A DNA stretch of 64,000 nucleotides, from contig NZ_PYOM01000011.1 of the NCBI RefSeq assembly GCF_003026365.1, forward strand, positions 1-64,000, in the 5' to 3' direction. The first letter of the stretch is position 1. Each line of letters starts with the position of its first letter. Source of the DNA: Photobacterium angustum (GTDB taxonomy: Bacteria > Pseudomonadota > Gammaproteobacteria > Enterobacterales > Vibrionaceae). Both the position numbers and the translations under genes were made by a program. The notes under the pieces are model-generated. The model was not told the DNA's origin, ran no database searches, and worked only from the letters and a program-made list of their open reading frames with translations. Positions 18,242 through 26,621 of this stretch are shown piece after piece.

Positions 18242-18267
18242 GAAAATTAGAGTTAATAATTCATACA

Positions 18268-18474
18268 TCATTTATTATTTCTTTTTTTTTCTCGCTCTAA
18301 TAACCACGAATCAATCGTATCTTCAAACCAACCAACAGACCTTTCGCCCAACGGAACTGATCGTGGAAAATCACCTTTGCTCATTAATGCGTAGATACTA
18401 CTTCTAGATAAGCCAACCTTATCTCTAACCTCTGGTAATCGTAAAATCCTTGATGCTTTCTGGTTTATCATCAT
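18268..18474 (-). CDS. AlpA family transcriptional regulator
   Basis: This 68-residue protein has an excisionase/MerR-type helix-turn-helix: RILRLPEVRDKVGLSRSSIYALMSKGDFPRSVPLG, then the wing GWFEDTIDSWLLERE. AlpA proteins of P4-like islands act as regulators or directionality factors that favour excision. It is alone, leftward, between the inverted-repeat stretch and gajB. Its presence fits the P4-type integrase at the left end. Confidence 0.88.
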   Translation of the reverse strand: MMINQKASRILRLPEVRDKVGLSRSSIYALMSKGDFPRSVPLGERSVGWFEDTIDSWLLEREKKRNNK

Positions 18475-19029
18475 ATTTATATTCCGTGTAATAAATAAAA
18501 TGCCTGACTTGGCTAGTCCAGATTAACATCCTGAATTAAGTTAAATTTGTCATTTTTTTTTGAGCTGAAGAAAAAACGTAGTTAATAAAATTACTTTGAC
18601 ACTATTGCCTAACTTTGCAAGAGACACATCGCCAGAAGAAAAAGGCAAAATATATAAAAGTAATGATAGCGTTTTTGAAAAAGAGGTAACACTCTCGCTA
18701 ATGTCCAAAAACGCTTATATCAGGAAAAATTATGAATAAAAATGATAAAGGGGCATAAATGAACTTGATCGTATTATTCGTTAGTTCAGCAGCCCCTCTA
18801 AAAGCTTCATCTTTAGCGTGATTACTTTTTTGAAAAAGGAAATAGCTCTTTTCCTTAATAGCCTTCCAATATTATTAAAAAAACTCATGTTGATAATCAG
18901 AAAAATTTCACTTTCAACCTGTAATGTTTCAAGCGTATCCTTCTTTATTTTTTACTATGTAGAAGTACATTAAAATCCGCTATTTCCTTTATATGCATAT
19001 ATAGCGCTCAGCTACTTAATAAATGAACA
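18475..19029. other. Non-coding gap between AlpA-like gene and gajB
   Basis: 555 bp without a credible gene. A 10-bp inverted repeat AGCGTTTTTG (18668-18677) / CAAAAACGCT (18706-18715) flanks a 28-bp loop and may be an operator or a hairpin. Nothing else is recognised. Confidence 0.4.
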
Positions 19030-20865
19030 TTACTTAACACCCATTCGGATAGCTAATTCATCTAAAAACTTACTTTGACCAAAATATTTTCTGACACCTC
19101 GGCTAGTCAAAAAGAATTCAGACTTGTAAAAGTGTACGTCATATTTTGCTCGCGTTAATGCAACGAAAAAAAGTCGTCTACTTTCTTGCATCTTCCTATC
19201 ATCTGGATAAAACCACTGGTAAGTACTTTGATCCCACTTCAACTTAGGAAAAACGCCATTATCTAAGCCTATAGCAATAACAATATCGTATTCACAACCT
19301 TTGCATGAATGATAAGTGATCAAATTTAACTTGTCAGACTTCTCTCTGTTATTACCCAACACTGTAATACTTATATTACGCAATGCCCCTTCACTTGATA
19401 GTGCCTGAATCATCTTTACTACTTCTTTATAATCATCTGAAATGTGGGATAGATGTACTGAAAAAGGAAAGCAAATACTAACTAACTCGTTAACAAAGCT
19501 ATAAGCTGATATTTCTTCCACATTGTCTCTTACTCTCCATAGATAGGATACAAAGCCTTGAACTAAAGCATCTGTATCATCAATGTAGCTTTTAACGAAA
19601 CTAATCAATGTCGAAATTAACTCTGATAATAAAAGTTTGTTTGATGTTACTCGCCAGTCGTAACTAACCCATGAAGCACAATCTTCAATAAAGTTTGTAA
19701 GTGGATTCTTTCTGTAAGGAGCGTTGTTGTCTGTACGGTTATAAACAATGCCAAGTTGTGAGGCTTGAGCTGCAACAAGATCTCCTGTTTTTGCATCAGG
19801 ATACAAAATAGCTATGTCACTAAGTGCTCTATCAGTCGTTTCGGAAGCGATAGTTAGAGCTTGCGTTAAAGCTTGTTCAATTTGTTGCTCAAGACCATCT
19901 GGGCATAAATGACAAGTAATGCTTGCTACTCTATCTTGGTGATGGGCTATTACTCCTTTTGCTTGACTTACAAATCCATCCGATAAGCTAACGATATTTT
20001 GAGCCGATCTATAGTTAAGTTTCATCTCAACTTTTTCGAAATCATCACGTTTACTTAAATGCTCAAGGAGCTCAGGTTGAGCTCCTGTAAATCCATATAT
20101 AGACTGATCTATATCTCCAACAGCTATAATTCGTATACCATGCTCGGAAAGAGCTATAACCATGTCATGGAGTGGTTTGCCTAGATCCTGATACTCATCA
20201 ATAACGATAACTGGGAATTTGGCTTTTAAAATATCTCGAATCCAGCTATGTTCAAGAATAAGGCGTCTACTAATAAGTATTAGATCATCAAAATCTACTA
20301 AACATCTTTCTCTTAAAAGCCTCTCATATACCTCTATCAAACGTGCACAATTGAAATCAGTTGCTCTAAATATAGGCCCTCTTTCGAGGTTAGTCATACG
20401 ATAGCTTGCCATACAAGCTTGGCTATAATATTGAACACTTTCTCCAACCAGTTCTTTAGCTAAGTTAAAGGCTTCATTTCTCTGTTCTTCAGTAGCCACG
20501 CTATAAGATATAGGCAATGTTGAGTCAGTCAAATGTGATAATGGAGCAACAATTTGACTCAGGCAAAAACTGTGTACCGTCCCAATATACAAGTTCTCAC
20601 TTGAAGATAATCCAATTTTTTTAAAACGGTTGTGAAGCTCTTTGCAACATTGTCGACTATACGTAAGACAGGAAACTCTTTCATAATCAGAAATATCTTC
20701 ATCTATGATTTTAGCAACTTTTAAGACAAGTGTTTTCGTCTTTCCACTACCAGGACCAGCCATGACTGCACAATTTCCAGTCGAATCGAACACATCTCTT
20801 TGACCTAATGTATTCAGTTCTTCTGCTTCCTCTTTATATTTACTGGAAATATTATGTGCGTTCAT
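19030..20865 (-). CDS. gajB: Gabija helicase-like protein GajB (UvrD/PcrA-like)
   Basis: This 611-residue superfamily 1 helicase has motif I AGPGSGKTKTL (about 36-46), motif II VIVIDEYQDLG (about 219), motif III AVGDIDQSIYGFTGA, motif IV LNYRS, motif V TYHSCKGCEYDIVIAIGLD and motif VI ESRRLFFVALTRAK. It overlaps the upstream OLD-like nuclease gene by 14 bp, the layout of Gabija defence. GajB of the studied Bacillus cereus system is shorter (about 494 residues), so this one has extra sequence in its second half. In that system GajB joins GajA in a large complex that responds to nucleotide depletion and phage DNA. Confidence 0.88.
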   Translation of the reverse strand: MNAHNISSKYKEEAEELNTLGQRDVFDSTGNCAVMAGPGSGKTKTLVLKVAKIIDEDISDYERVSCLTYSRQCCKELHNRFKKIGLSSSENLYIGTVHSFCLSQIVAPLSHLTDSTLPISYSVATEEQRNEAFNLAKELVGESVQYYSQACMASYRMTNLERGPIFRATDFNCARLIEVYERLLRERCLVDFDDLILISRRLILEHSWIRDILKAKFPVIVIDEYQDLGKPLHDMVIALSEHGIRIIAVGDIDQSIYGFTGAQPELLEHLSKRDDFEKVEMKLNYRSAQNIVSLSDGFVSQAKGVIAHHQDRVASITCHLCPDGLEQQIEQALTQALTIASETTDRALSDIAILYPDAKTGDLVAAQASQLGIVYNRTDNNAPYRKNPLTNFIEDCASWVSYDWRVTSNKLLLSELISTLISFVKSYIDDTDALVQGFVSYLWRVRDNVEEISAYSFVNELVSICFPFSVHLSHISDDYKEVVKMIQALSSEGALRNISITVLGNNREKSDKLNLITYHSCKGCEYDIVIAIGLDNGVFPKLKWDQSTYQWFYPDDRKMQESRRLFFVALTRAKYDVHFYKSEFFLTSRGVRKYFGQSKFLDELAIRMGVK

Positions 20866-22603
20866 AAATATACTCGAAAGCAGCAGTTATGTATTCTGGA
20901 CATTGCCCTTCAGGAAGTCGGTTACTCAAGCGCTTAGCAAACCTTCCTTTACCTATTTCACCGATATACCGAAGCATAGCCTTCATATCTACAGGTTCTC
21001 TGTCTTGTCTCCACGAATTGATTGTTAAGCTTACTCGCGGGCGGGAACCATGCTCTTCCAGTAAAATATCACAAACTGTATTTTTCATTACTTGTGAGCT
21101 TACCAATTCAGTTTCCAACGTTTGAGTGTTGGAAAATATTCCGTTAACTCGCCCCTGAGCTAAGATTGTTGCTTCAGAACTGTTCAGTGTGTGGTGTGGT
21201 AAAATAATACCCAGTAACTTATCAATTCTAGTTACACCTAATGGTATTTCTAGGTCTAGTGGATCGCGATCGGTTATAACTACAAAGGGTGTACCGATAG
21301 TCAATAGGAACTTTACGTACGGTTCAAAGTTTGTTCCTGCCACTGAGCATATAGATATTCCTTTCTTGTCCAACTCATACCCTAACTTTCTTGCCAGCTC
21401 AGGGAATAAAAACTCCTCTGCATCTCCCTCTACCAAAATTACACCACGAGCGAATAAAACCTCCCCCCGTGTGACAGTTAAGTACCTACTCATGTCCTCT
21501 ATATCTTCAAAGGATAATGCAGAGTTAACCAAAGAATATCCTTTTGTTGATAGCACCCCCCTCTCTCTTGACTCTTTGAGTATGATAAGAGAATTAATTG
21601 GAGCTGAGCTTGCTATATGTGGTGAGTGTGTTGTAAGGAAGGTGTTTACATTTGCATCTGAGTTGTAGAAATATTCAAACAATAATCTTTGAACATGAGG
21701 GTGAAGGTGGGCTTCAGGTTCTTCAATTGCTAAGAAAGTAAACTCTTGTCCACCAATACTCATTGAGTGCTGAAGCTCGAGTAACTTTAACGTCAAAAAT
21801 AGTATATTGGAGCTACCAGTACTAGATTGATTAATTGCCCTAGTTCCTTCATCTACCAGCAATTGAAGAGACTTAATTAATTTGTTGATGTCTTGAGGAG
21901 CTAGTTTCAACTGAACAGGAGATACGTGTCTGGTTCCAACCATTGTTTGGAGCATAGAGTTGATACTTTGTTCTATTTGTTCTAAATCTTGAACACCGGA
22001 AAGTACCATCTGCGTTTGTTCAAATCCAGCAAGGATTGAAGCCTTTTGTGGTTCAGTAAGGTTATCACCAACGTGCTCCAAAAATGTTCTTAAAGGCGTT
22101 CTCTTACTGTTACTCAACTCCCTTTCACAATCACGAAGTGCATGAAATAGTTCCATTTGTATGCAGCGACGCAGAGAACGATTTATAGGAATATCTTCAG
22201 TATTCCCAAGGTATATATTGTACTCATAATCATTAAGAGAGCTTATCGTCACCCCGCTTTTAGGTTGATAAACGTAGGTGATTTTCGCGGTGTGGGTTGT
22301 TATATCAATTAAGCCATCAGCCAAAGCGGCTAAGGTCGTTGGTGACTGGTCAATTCCGCTAATTTCTAAGGATATCTTTATGGTACTTCCTAACTTGTCT
22401 GCTCCTAATCCATCCCAAAAGTCATCTAAACTTAGGAAACGGTCTAGGTCAGATAAAGAGGGATCTAAAACAAGTCTGAGTGAGAAGAGGAAGTTACTCT
22501 TACCAACCTTATTTTCTCCTACAATCACCATGTTTCTATCTGTTTTGATTTCCAATTCTTGGAAATTGCGAAAGTTTTCAATTCTAACTTTTGAAATATG
22601 CAC
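20852..22603 (-). CDS. gajA: Gabija nuclease GajA (OLD-like ATPase plus TOPRIM)
   Basis: This protein of about 583 residues has an ABC-type ATPase with Walker A GENKVGKSN near the N-terminus, Walker B FLAIEEPEAHLHP and the switch THSPHIAS. A TOPRIM domain follows with ILVEGDAEEFLFP, VITDRDPLD and a late Lys (GKGRFAKRLS), the metal-binding set of OLD nucleases. Length is close to B. cereus GajA (578). A GTG at 22603 with AGG 9 nt before it is preferred to a TTG at 22612, where AGG would be too close. Paired with the helicase gene it matches Gabija; a class 2 OLD label is equally correct. Confidence 0.88.
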   Translation of the reverse strand: MHISKVRIENFRNFQELEIKTDRNMVIVGENKVGKSNFLFSLRLVLDPSLSDLDRFLSLDDFWDGLGADKLGSTIKISLEISGIDQSPTTLAALADGLIDITTHTAKITYVYQPKSGVTISSLNDYEYNIYLGNTEDIPINRSLRRCIQMELFHALRDCERELSNSKRTPLRTFLEHVGDNLTEPQKASILAGFEQTQMVLSGVQDLEQIEQSINSMLQTMVGTRHVSPVQLKLAPQDINKLIKSLQLLVDEGTRAINQSSTGSSNILFLTLKLLELQHSMSIGGQEFTFLAIEEPEAHLHPHVQRLLFEYFYNSDANVNTFLTTHSPHIASSAPINSLIILKESRERGVLSTKGYSLVNSALSFEDIEDMSRYLTVTRGEVLFARGVILVEGDAEEFLFPELARKLGYELDKKGISICSVAGTNFEPYVKFLLTIGTPFVVITDRDPLDLEIPLGVTRIDKLLGIILPHHTLNSSEATILAQGRVNGIFSNTQTLETELVSSQVMKNTVCDILLEEHGSRPRVSLTINSWRQDREPVDMKAMLRYIGEIGKGRFAKRLSNRLPEGQCPEYITAAFEYIYERT

Positions 22604-22612
22604 TTTTAACAA

Positions 22613-23543
22613 CCTAAATCTTTGAGGTACCAGATTGCCAAAAAATCATCGAAAGGCTTTCTAAAGACAACACATCCTCTGATTTAGGGCAATCTATTAA
22701 TTTTTTCAGCCAAACAGAGAAGTGCGATAGGATTTATCATCGAAAAACTTAGAAAGTAAGTAGTAACTATACAACTTTAATAGTATTGAAATTATCAAAC
22801 CACTACAGATTAAGCTATGTTCTATAAAGCTTTAAATATAATTGGGTCATTTTAGTTAAAGTTTGAATTTTCCATGTATATACTAAAATTAGCCAAATTT
22901 AATAACATTAAACTGTATAATAACAATGATTAACACCACGTCGCACTGACTTGAAAGCTGGGCAAAAGTACCACAAAAATGTACAGTAATTCGTGACATC
23001 GGTAGCAATTCCCTCCCTAAAAATGCACCAAGGGGTGGTTTTTTATTCTGAGTAATATAATTTTTAAAAATTAACAATCAAAAATAGTCTTAATACGATA
23101 TTAATGGTTACTTAACCATTATATTTAAGGGGGGAGTTTTCAATCCAGCTTTTGCTGTATAACTAGGCATAGTCCAGAAGTCATCAAACAAATTAGAATT
23201 AACTAACCTTAATGACCTTCAACACAAATACATATTAATTATTTAAATCAATATAGTTTTCATAAGTAGCAATATTTTTCAAATAACCGCACTAAAGAGT
23301 TTGAGCACTAGTAATATCTAATGATACTTAAGGTTAAGCTGATAATTTAGAGCTAACACAGCAGCCAAAAATGATATCTAACTTAGAAAGTTAAATTGAT
23401 TCCTCATAAACGCTTTAAGTTTTTTCACAAGAAATGTGAAAAAATACTTGATGATTACTAAATCTATAATCCAGGTGGCCGATTTGAATTGTAAGCTGGT
23501 TTCTAATATCCATTTAAATAAATCTTCATAGCTTTGTTTTTCT
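22613..23543. other. Non-coding right arm of element 1
   Basis: About 930 bp between gajA and the right attachment region with no supported gene. It includes a near-perfect 20-bp palindrome TAATGGTTA-CT-TAACCATTA (23102-23121) and short frames at 22889-23077 and 23378-23566 that show no family features. The gajA promoter should lie at its left end, but no clear one is seen. It may hold remnants of lost cargo. Confidence 0.35.
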
Positions 23544-23563
23544 GTATTCCAAAAAGTATTCCA
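23544..23563. repeat. Candidate integrase arm-type sites near attR
   Basis: GTATTCCA at 23544-23551 and again at 23556-23563, starting 12 bp apart, exactly the step seen near attL at 13307 and 13319. They lie about 60 bp inside the right direct repeat. Confidence 0.45.
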
Positions 23564-23624
23564 CATGAATTATTTTAAAAGAATAAATACTGTAAAACAA
23601 AATCTTAAAAATCAAGTTCAACTT

Positions 23625-23641
23625 CCGCCAGCTCCACCAAA
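23625..23641 (+). repeat. attR of element 1: displaced ssrA 3' end
   Basis: This is an exact 17-bp copy of the ssrA 3' end CCGCCAGCTCCACCAAA, with two mismatches in the next bases to the left (GTTCAACTT against GTTCAAATC). It marks the right limit of element 1 and the left limit of element 2. Confidence 0.85.
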
Positions 23642-23648
23642 CGTTTGG

Positions 23649-23685
23649 AAAAGGCCACTTCTCAGGAAGTGGCCTTTTTTGTATC
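23649..23685 (+). terminator. ssrA-type terminator, copy 1
   Basis: AAAGGCCACTTC / GAAGTGGCCTTTTTT hairpin. It is placed right after the displaced ssrA end, where the tmRNA terminator would have been before element 1 arrived. Confidence 0.8.
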
Positions 23686-23788
23686 TCAAAAAAATATTAA
23701 ATTCATAGCCTTACCTTAATTTACTTTTCCATACTGTCTCACGTTTTTAGTACCCAATTTAATACCCTATACTGATCTCAACACATTC

Positions 23789-24308
23789 ATGGGGTAACAA
23801 ATTCGAAAGCAAAAGATAAAGAGTACATTCTCTATGATGGTGGTAGCTTACAACTCCGAATCTGTACTAACGGCTCTCGCCTGAACATATGAAGAAACGC
23901 AGAGAACACCGTATTCCTTTGACAGAACAAGCACTCTTACTACTCGAAACTATGCAGCCGATTAGTGGAAATCGAGAGTTTGTCTTCCCTTCAGATAGAA
24001 ATCCTAAAAAGCCCTGTAATAGCCAAACGGCAAATATGGCATTAAGGAGAATGGGATTTGCAGGAAGGTTAGTCAGTCATGGGTTACGTTCACTTGCTAG
24101 TACCACACTCAATGAACAAGGTTTTGAGTCTGACTTAATTGAAGCGGCATTAGCACACGTTGATGATAACCAAGTCCGTAGTGCTTATAACCGTACTGAT
24201 TACTTAGAAAGACGTATACCAATGATGATTTGGTGGAGCGGTCACATAGAAGAGGCTGCACAAGGCAGCCTCTCTGTAACAGGAACTAAGCAATTGAAGG
24301 TTATATAG
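23789..24308 (+). pseudogene. Tyrosine integrase pseudogene with internal deletion
   Basis: The first piece (about 23805-23886) reads KAKDKEYILYDGGSLQLRI and continues to NGSRL, matching residues about 20-45 of the intact integrase. The frame then hits TGA, and 23889-24308 resumes at MKKRREHRIPLTEQALLLLE, matching the last 140 residues. About 210 codons in the middle are missing and the junction is out of frame. There is also an early in-frame stop two codons after the ATG. The C-terminal part keeps HGLRSLASTTLNEQG and the final Tyr region but cannot make a whole integrase. Confidence 0.88.
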
Positions 24309-24402
24309 ATAAAATCAACATTTGTACCAATATTTTTAGAAAAGCAATTTATTAAATAAACGATTTAAAATTGAATAATTTATCTTCCCCCACCCTTGAA
24401 AC

Positions 24403-24438
24403 ACTGGTTATAAATACACATATGTATTTATAACCAGT
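24403..24438. promoter_or_regulatory. 36-bp inverted repeat before the 578-codon gene
   Basis: Perfect 16-bp arms ACTGGTTATAAATACA (24403-24418) and TGTATTTATAACCAGT (24423-24438) flank a 4-nt centre. The right arm ends 16 bp before the ATG and just before the AGGGAGAG ribosome-binding site. It could be an operator that covers the promoter (TATAAAT lies in the left arm) or, if transcribed, a 5' hairpin that limits translation. Confidence 0.7.
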
Positions 24439-24454
24439 TATAGGGAGAGTTCAC

Positions 24455-26191
24455 ATGAATACATGCCTGATTAACATTCGCCGCTACAAGGCAACAAAAG
24501 CAGCGAAGTCAATGCTTGATTACCCTCTAAAGTACTTTGCAAACACAAAAAATATTAAGAATCTTGAATCCATTATCGAAGGTGACGAATGTGCTTTGAA
24601 AGTTATCAACATTCTAAAACAACAACAAACACAATTTTTTAGTTACTTGAACTTTTCACAACCATCGACGAGCGAACACAAGCTCATCAACAATGTCATC
24701 GAAAGTCAATCAGACCAATACGTTAGCATAAAATCCGAACTATGCCCTAATGCTCCGCACGAGCTTTTAGAACTAGGAGTTAACAATATAGTTTCGAGGA
24801 TGAACTTGAACTTGGCCGAGTCATTAAATGGAATTGGTGTCAGAAGCGACTTATCAGATAACAGTATATTTATTGCAGAGCTTCTCAATTCAGCATGGCT
24901 TGTTGACCATTTTGCTATGTATCTTGTAGGAGCCGTCAATTTATCAGAAGATGCAAGCGGCAATTTCATTTTTAAGCCTACGCATGAAGATCAATTTATC
25001 CCACTCTGGTTTGGAAATGCACTAGAACAAGGCTCCCTACAAGCAGGAAGTTACGCTATCGCAAAACTAGCTGAATCTAGTTATGCCTCTAATGCTAATA
25101 GTCTCTCACTACAAATGCTACAGGCTCGAGTTTTGAGCTTGGTAGAACAACACTGGAAGCTAAAGTCTTCCACTGTTTTTGAAAAAGTATTCCACCAAAA
25201 AGCTGATTTGATAATGCTACTGAATGCAGCATATCAGAACCACTTATTCTACGAACCCTTAACAAATATAACTCGCCAAAAAGTAGAAACATTAGTACAG
25301 CATTCACCAAATCATCATTCGCTACTTAAAACCTATGATGCTGTAAAAGCCTTTCAACAGACCCTACCTTCTGAAGATAGATTATTTAATATCGTGAATG
25401 ATGGCCTAGTTTTAGGAAATACGGAAGTTGTTAGAGGACTTATAAGACAAGTTGAATATTTTGCTGAAATTCAATTTGGTAATAAATGGCATGGGAATCT
25501 TGAAAAAGAACAACTAGAAGAGCTTTTTGGTAGCTTGAAAAAATACGAACATATCGACTTATTAGACTTTGAACTTAAACAAGAGCATATTAGCTTGCCA
25601 AGCTGGGATAAAATAAGCTTAGACATTGACTTCTTCATTCGCGACAAGCGAACTAAAAAGGTTTACGCCGTACAACTCAAGCACATTCAATCGAATTCCA
25701 AGGCTAACTTAGCACTATGGCTCGATCTACTAGGCAACCCTAAAATAAAGCTTGGAAAGGGGGTTGCACAACTAGAAAGCCTTGGAGAGCTGTGCAAAGT
25801 AGATCAGAAGATTAGAGATCGTTTAATAAAGCATGGAATCCTTGAGAATGAAATCCCTCATATTGTGCCTATTCTCCTTCATAACTGCGGTAGTATGGAT
25901 ATGATTAAACTTCATTCAAATATTTGGCTATACGACATACCGACGTTTGTAAGAGCATTAACTGGCAGAACGGCGATTTTAGACGTGTACGATGGAGGAA
26001 GCTATCGCGCTGAAGATTCGAATAAATTCGACGCTTCTGGACTAAAATTAGACGAACCATTAGAAATTGTTAATGCCTATCTAGAAGATGAACGGTTCCA
26101 GAAACTTAGACACTTTGATGCAGCTAGACATGTAACTCGTACTGCAATAATAGAGAACACATCGTTCTCTTCTGTTGGGATAGCTCTTTAA
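24455..26191 (+). CDS. Uncharacterised 578-residue protein with candidate Mrr-like nuclease motif
   Basis: I do not recognise the family. The first 320 residues look helical, with no signal peptide, no membrane segment and no Walker motif. From about 330 the pattern fits a PD-(D/E)xK core: a helix with E334 and E338 in QVEYFAEIQFGNKW, then DIDFFIRD (D390 and D392) and VYAVQLKH (Q407 and K409), that is D - QxK as in Mrr-type nucleases. A following region (LVPILLHN to VRALTGR) could complete the fold. It is the only intact gene of element 2 and has a clear RBS and a strong palindrome upstream. A stand-alone defence nuclease is a reasonable guess but is not shown. Confidence 0.6.
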   Translation: MNTCLINIRRYKATKAAKSMLDYPLKYFANTKNIKNLESIIEGDECALKVINILKQQQTQFFSYLNFSQPSTSEHKLINNVIESQSDQYVSIKSELCPNAPHELLELGVNNIVSRMNLNLAESLNGIGVRSDLSDNSIFIAELLNSAWLVDHFAMYLVGAVNLSEDASGNFIFKPTHEDQFIPLWFGNALEQGSLQAGSYAIAKLAESSYASNANSLSLQMLQARVLSLVEQHWKLKSSTVFEKVFHQKADLIMLLNAAYQNHLFYEPLTNITRQKVETLVQHSPNHHSLLKTYDAVKAFQQTLPSEDRLFNIVNDGLVLGNTEVVRGLIRQVEYFAEIQFGNKWHGNLEKEQLEELFGSLKKYEHIDLLDFELKQEHISLPSWDKISLDIDFFIRDKRTKKVYAVQLKHIQSNSKANLALWLDLLGNPKIKLGKGVAQLESLGELCKVDQKIRDRLIKHGILENEIPHIVPILLHNCGSMDMIKLHSNIWLYDIPTFVRALTGRTAILDVYDGGSYRAEDSNKFDASGLKLDEPLEIVNAYLEDERFQKLRHFDAARHVTRTAIIENTSFSSVGIAL

Positions 26192-26490
26192 AATAAATAA
26201 TAAAAACAGATAATTACTTCATAAGACCAACGTAAACTAATTACAAATATTTAAAAGGCTACTTCTTAGAAAGTGGCCTTTTTTGTATCTGAATTCGCCA
26301 TTTCTTTTTCGTAATTGCTTAACGCAAAAAAACATCGAAACTTTAACACCTGAGTATTAAAGATCCTTACCATAGACATTCTACTATCAATAAACAGAAC
26401 CAAATCTCGTCTCCCTAAACGATACCTACCTTTTATCTTCTTGCGTTAGCTTCGATCAAAACACCTGTTTAAAAATAATCGTTCAACCTA
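26192..26490. other. Gap between element 2 and the ahpC control region
   Basis: These 300 bp hold the second ssrA-type terminator copy and otherwise no gene. The chromosomal backbone probably resumes near 26290. Confidence 0.5.
26254..26290 (+). terminator. ssrA-type terminator, copy 2
   Basis: AAAGGCTACTTC / GAAAGTGGCCTTTTTT, with three differences from the copy at 23649. It is likely the original chromosomal terminator of ssrA, pushed away from the gene by both insertions. It also sits after the 578-codon gene and can end its transcript. Confidence 0.7.
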
Positions 26491-26527
26491 ATAGGTTTTA
26501 GCTATTGAATGTATCGGCTATAACGAT
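26491..26527 (+). promoter_or_regulatory. OxyR-like site before ahpC
   Basis: ATAG-N7-CTAT-N7-ATCG-N7-CGAT. The spacing is exactly that of the four-part OxyR motif. The first half also has the internal T and A of the consensus (ATAGnTnnnAnCTAT). The second half has two changes that keep its symmetry. It lies 95 bp before ahpC, a standard OxyR target. Confidence 0.65.
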
Positions 26528-26621
26528 TTCCTAAATTTTGCTGTTTTAACAATAATGGCTTCAGAGATTTGATTTGCACTACAGCATAAAAACTTAAAAT
26601 TATATTTAAAAGGATTCCATC

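Larger units (their letters stand above)
13178..23641. mobile_element. Element 1: ssrA-inserted defence island
   Basis: About 10.4 kb lies between two 17-bp copies of the ssrA 3' end. Contents in order are a tyrosine integrase, a type II-A retron, an AT-rich stretch with inverted repeats, an AlpA-like regulator and a GajB/GajA pair. The DNA is visibly more AT-rich than the flanks. There are no phage structural genes, replication genes or transposases. It resembles a small integrative island or satellite-like element that carries defence genes. Whether it still excises is unknown. Confidence 0.85.
23642..26290. mobile_element. Element 2: decayed ssrA-inserted remnant
   Basis: Between attR of element 1 and a second copy of the ssrA-flanking terminator lie an integrase pseudogene and one intact 578-codon gene. 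The terminator after attR (23649-23685) and the one at 26254-26290 match at 34 of 37 positions. The match continues left through an AAAAGG and a CAAA-TTT block up to where the ssrA repeat would be. This suggests an earlier insertion at the same site, with its right repeat core now eroded. Confidence 0.65.

Noticed and set aside
22889..23077. 62-codon frame on the minus strand in the right arm of element 1
   Set aside because: No recognisable family and no clear RBS. Mentioned as a point to check only.
23378..23566. 62-codon minus-strand frame next to attR
   Set aside because: It overlaps the candidate integrase arm sites and shows no protein features.
26192..26253. A third ssrA 3'-end repeat to close element 2
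   Set aside because: The CCGCCAGCTCCACCA core is not found here; only the flank and terminator match, so no att site is annotated.
13193..26290. CRISPR array or prophage in the accessory region
   Set aside because: No regularly spaced repeats of 25-40 bp and no capsid, tail, terminase or lysis genes are present.
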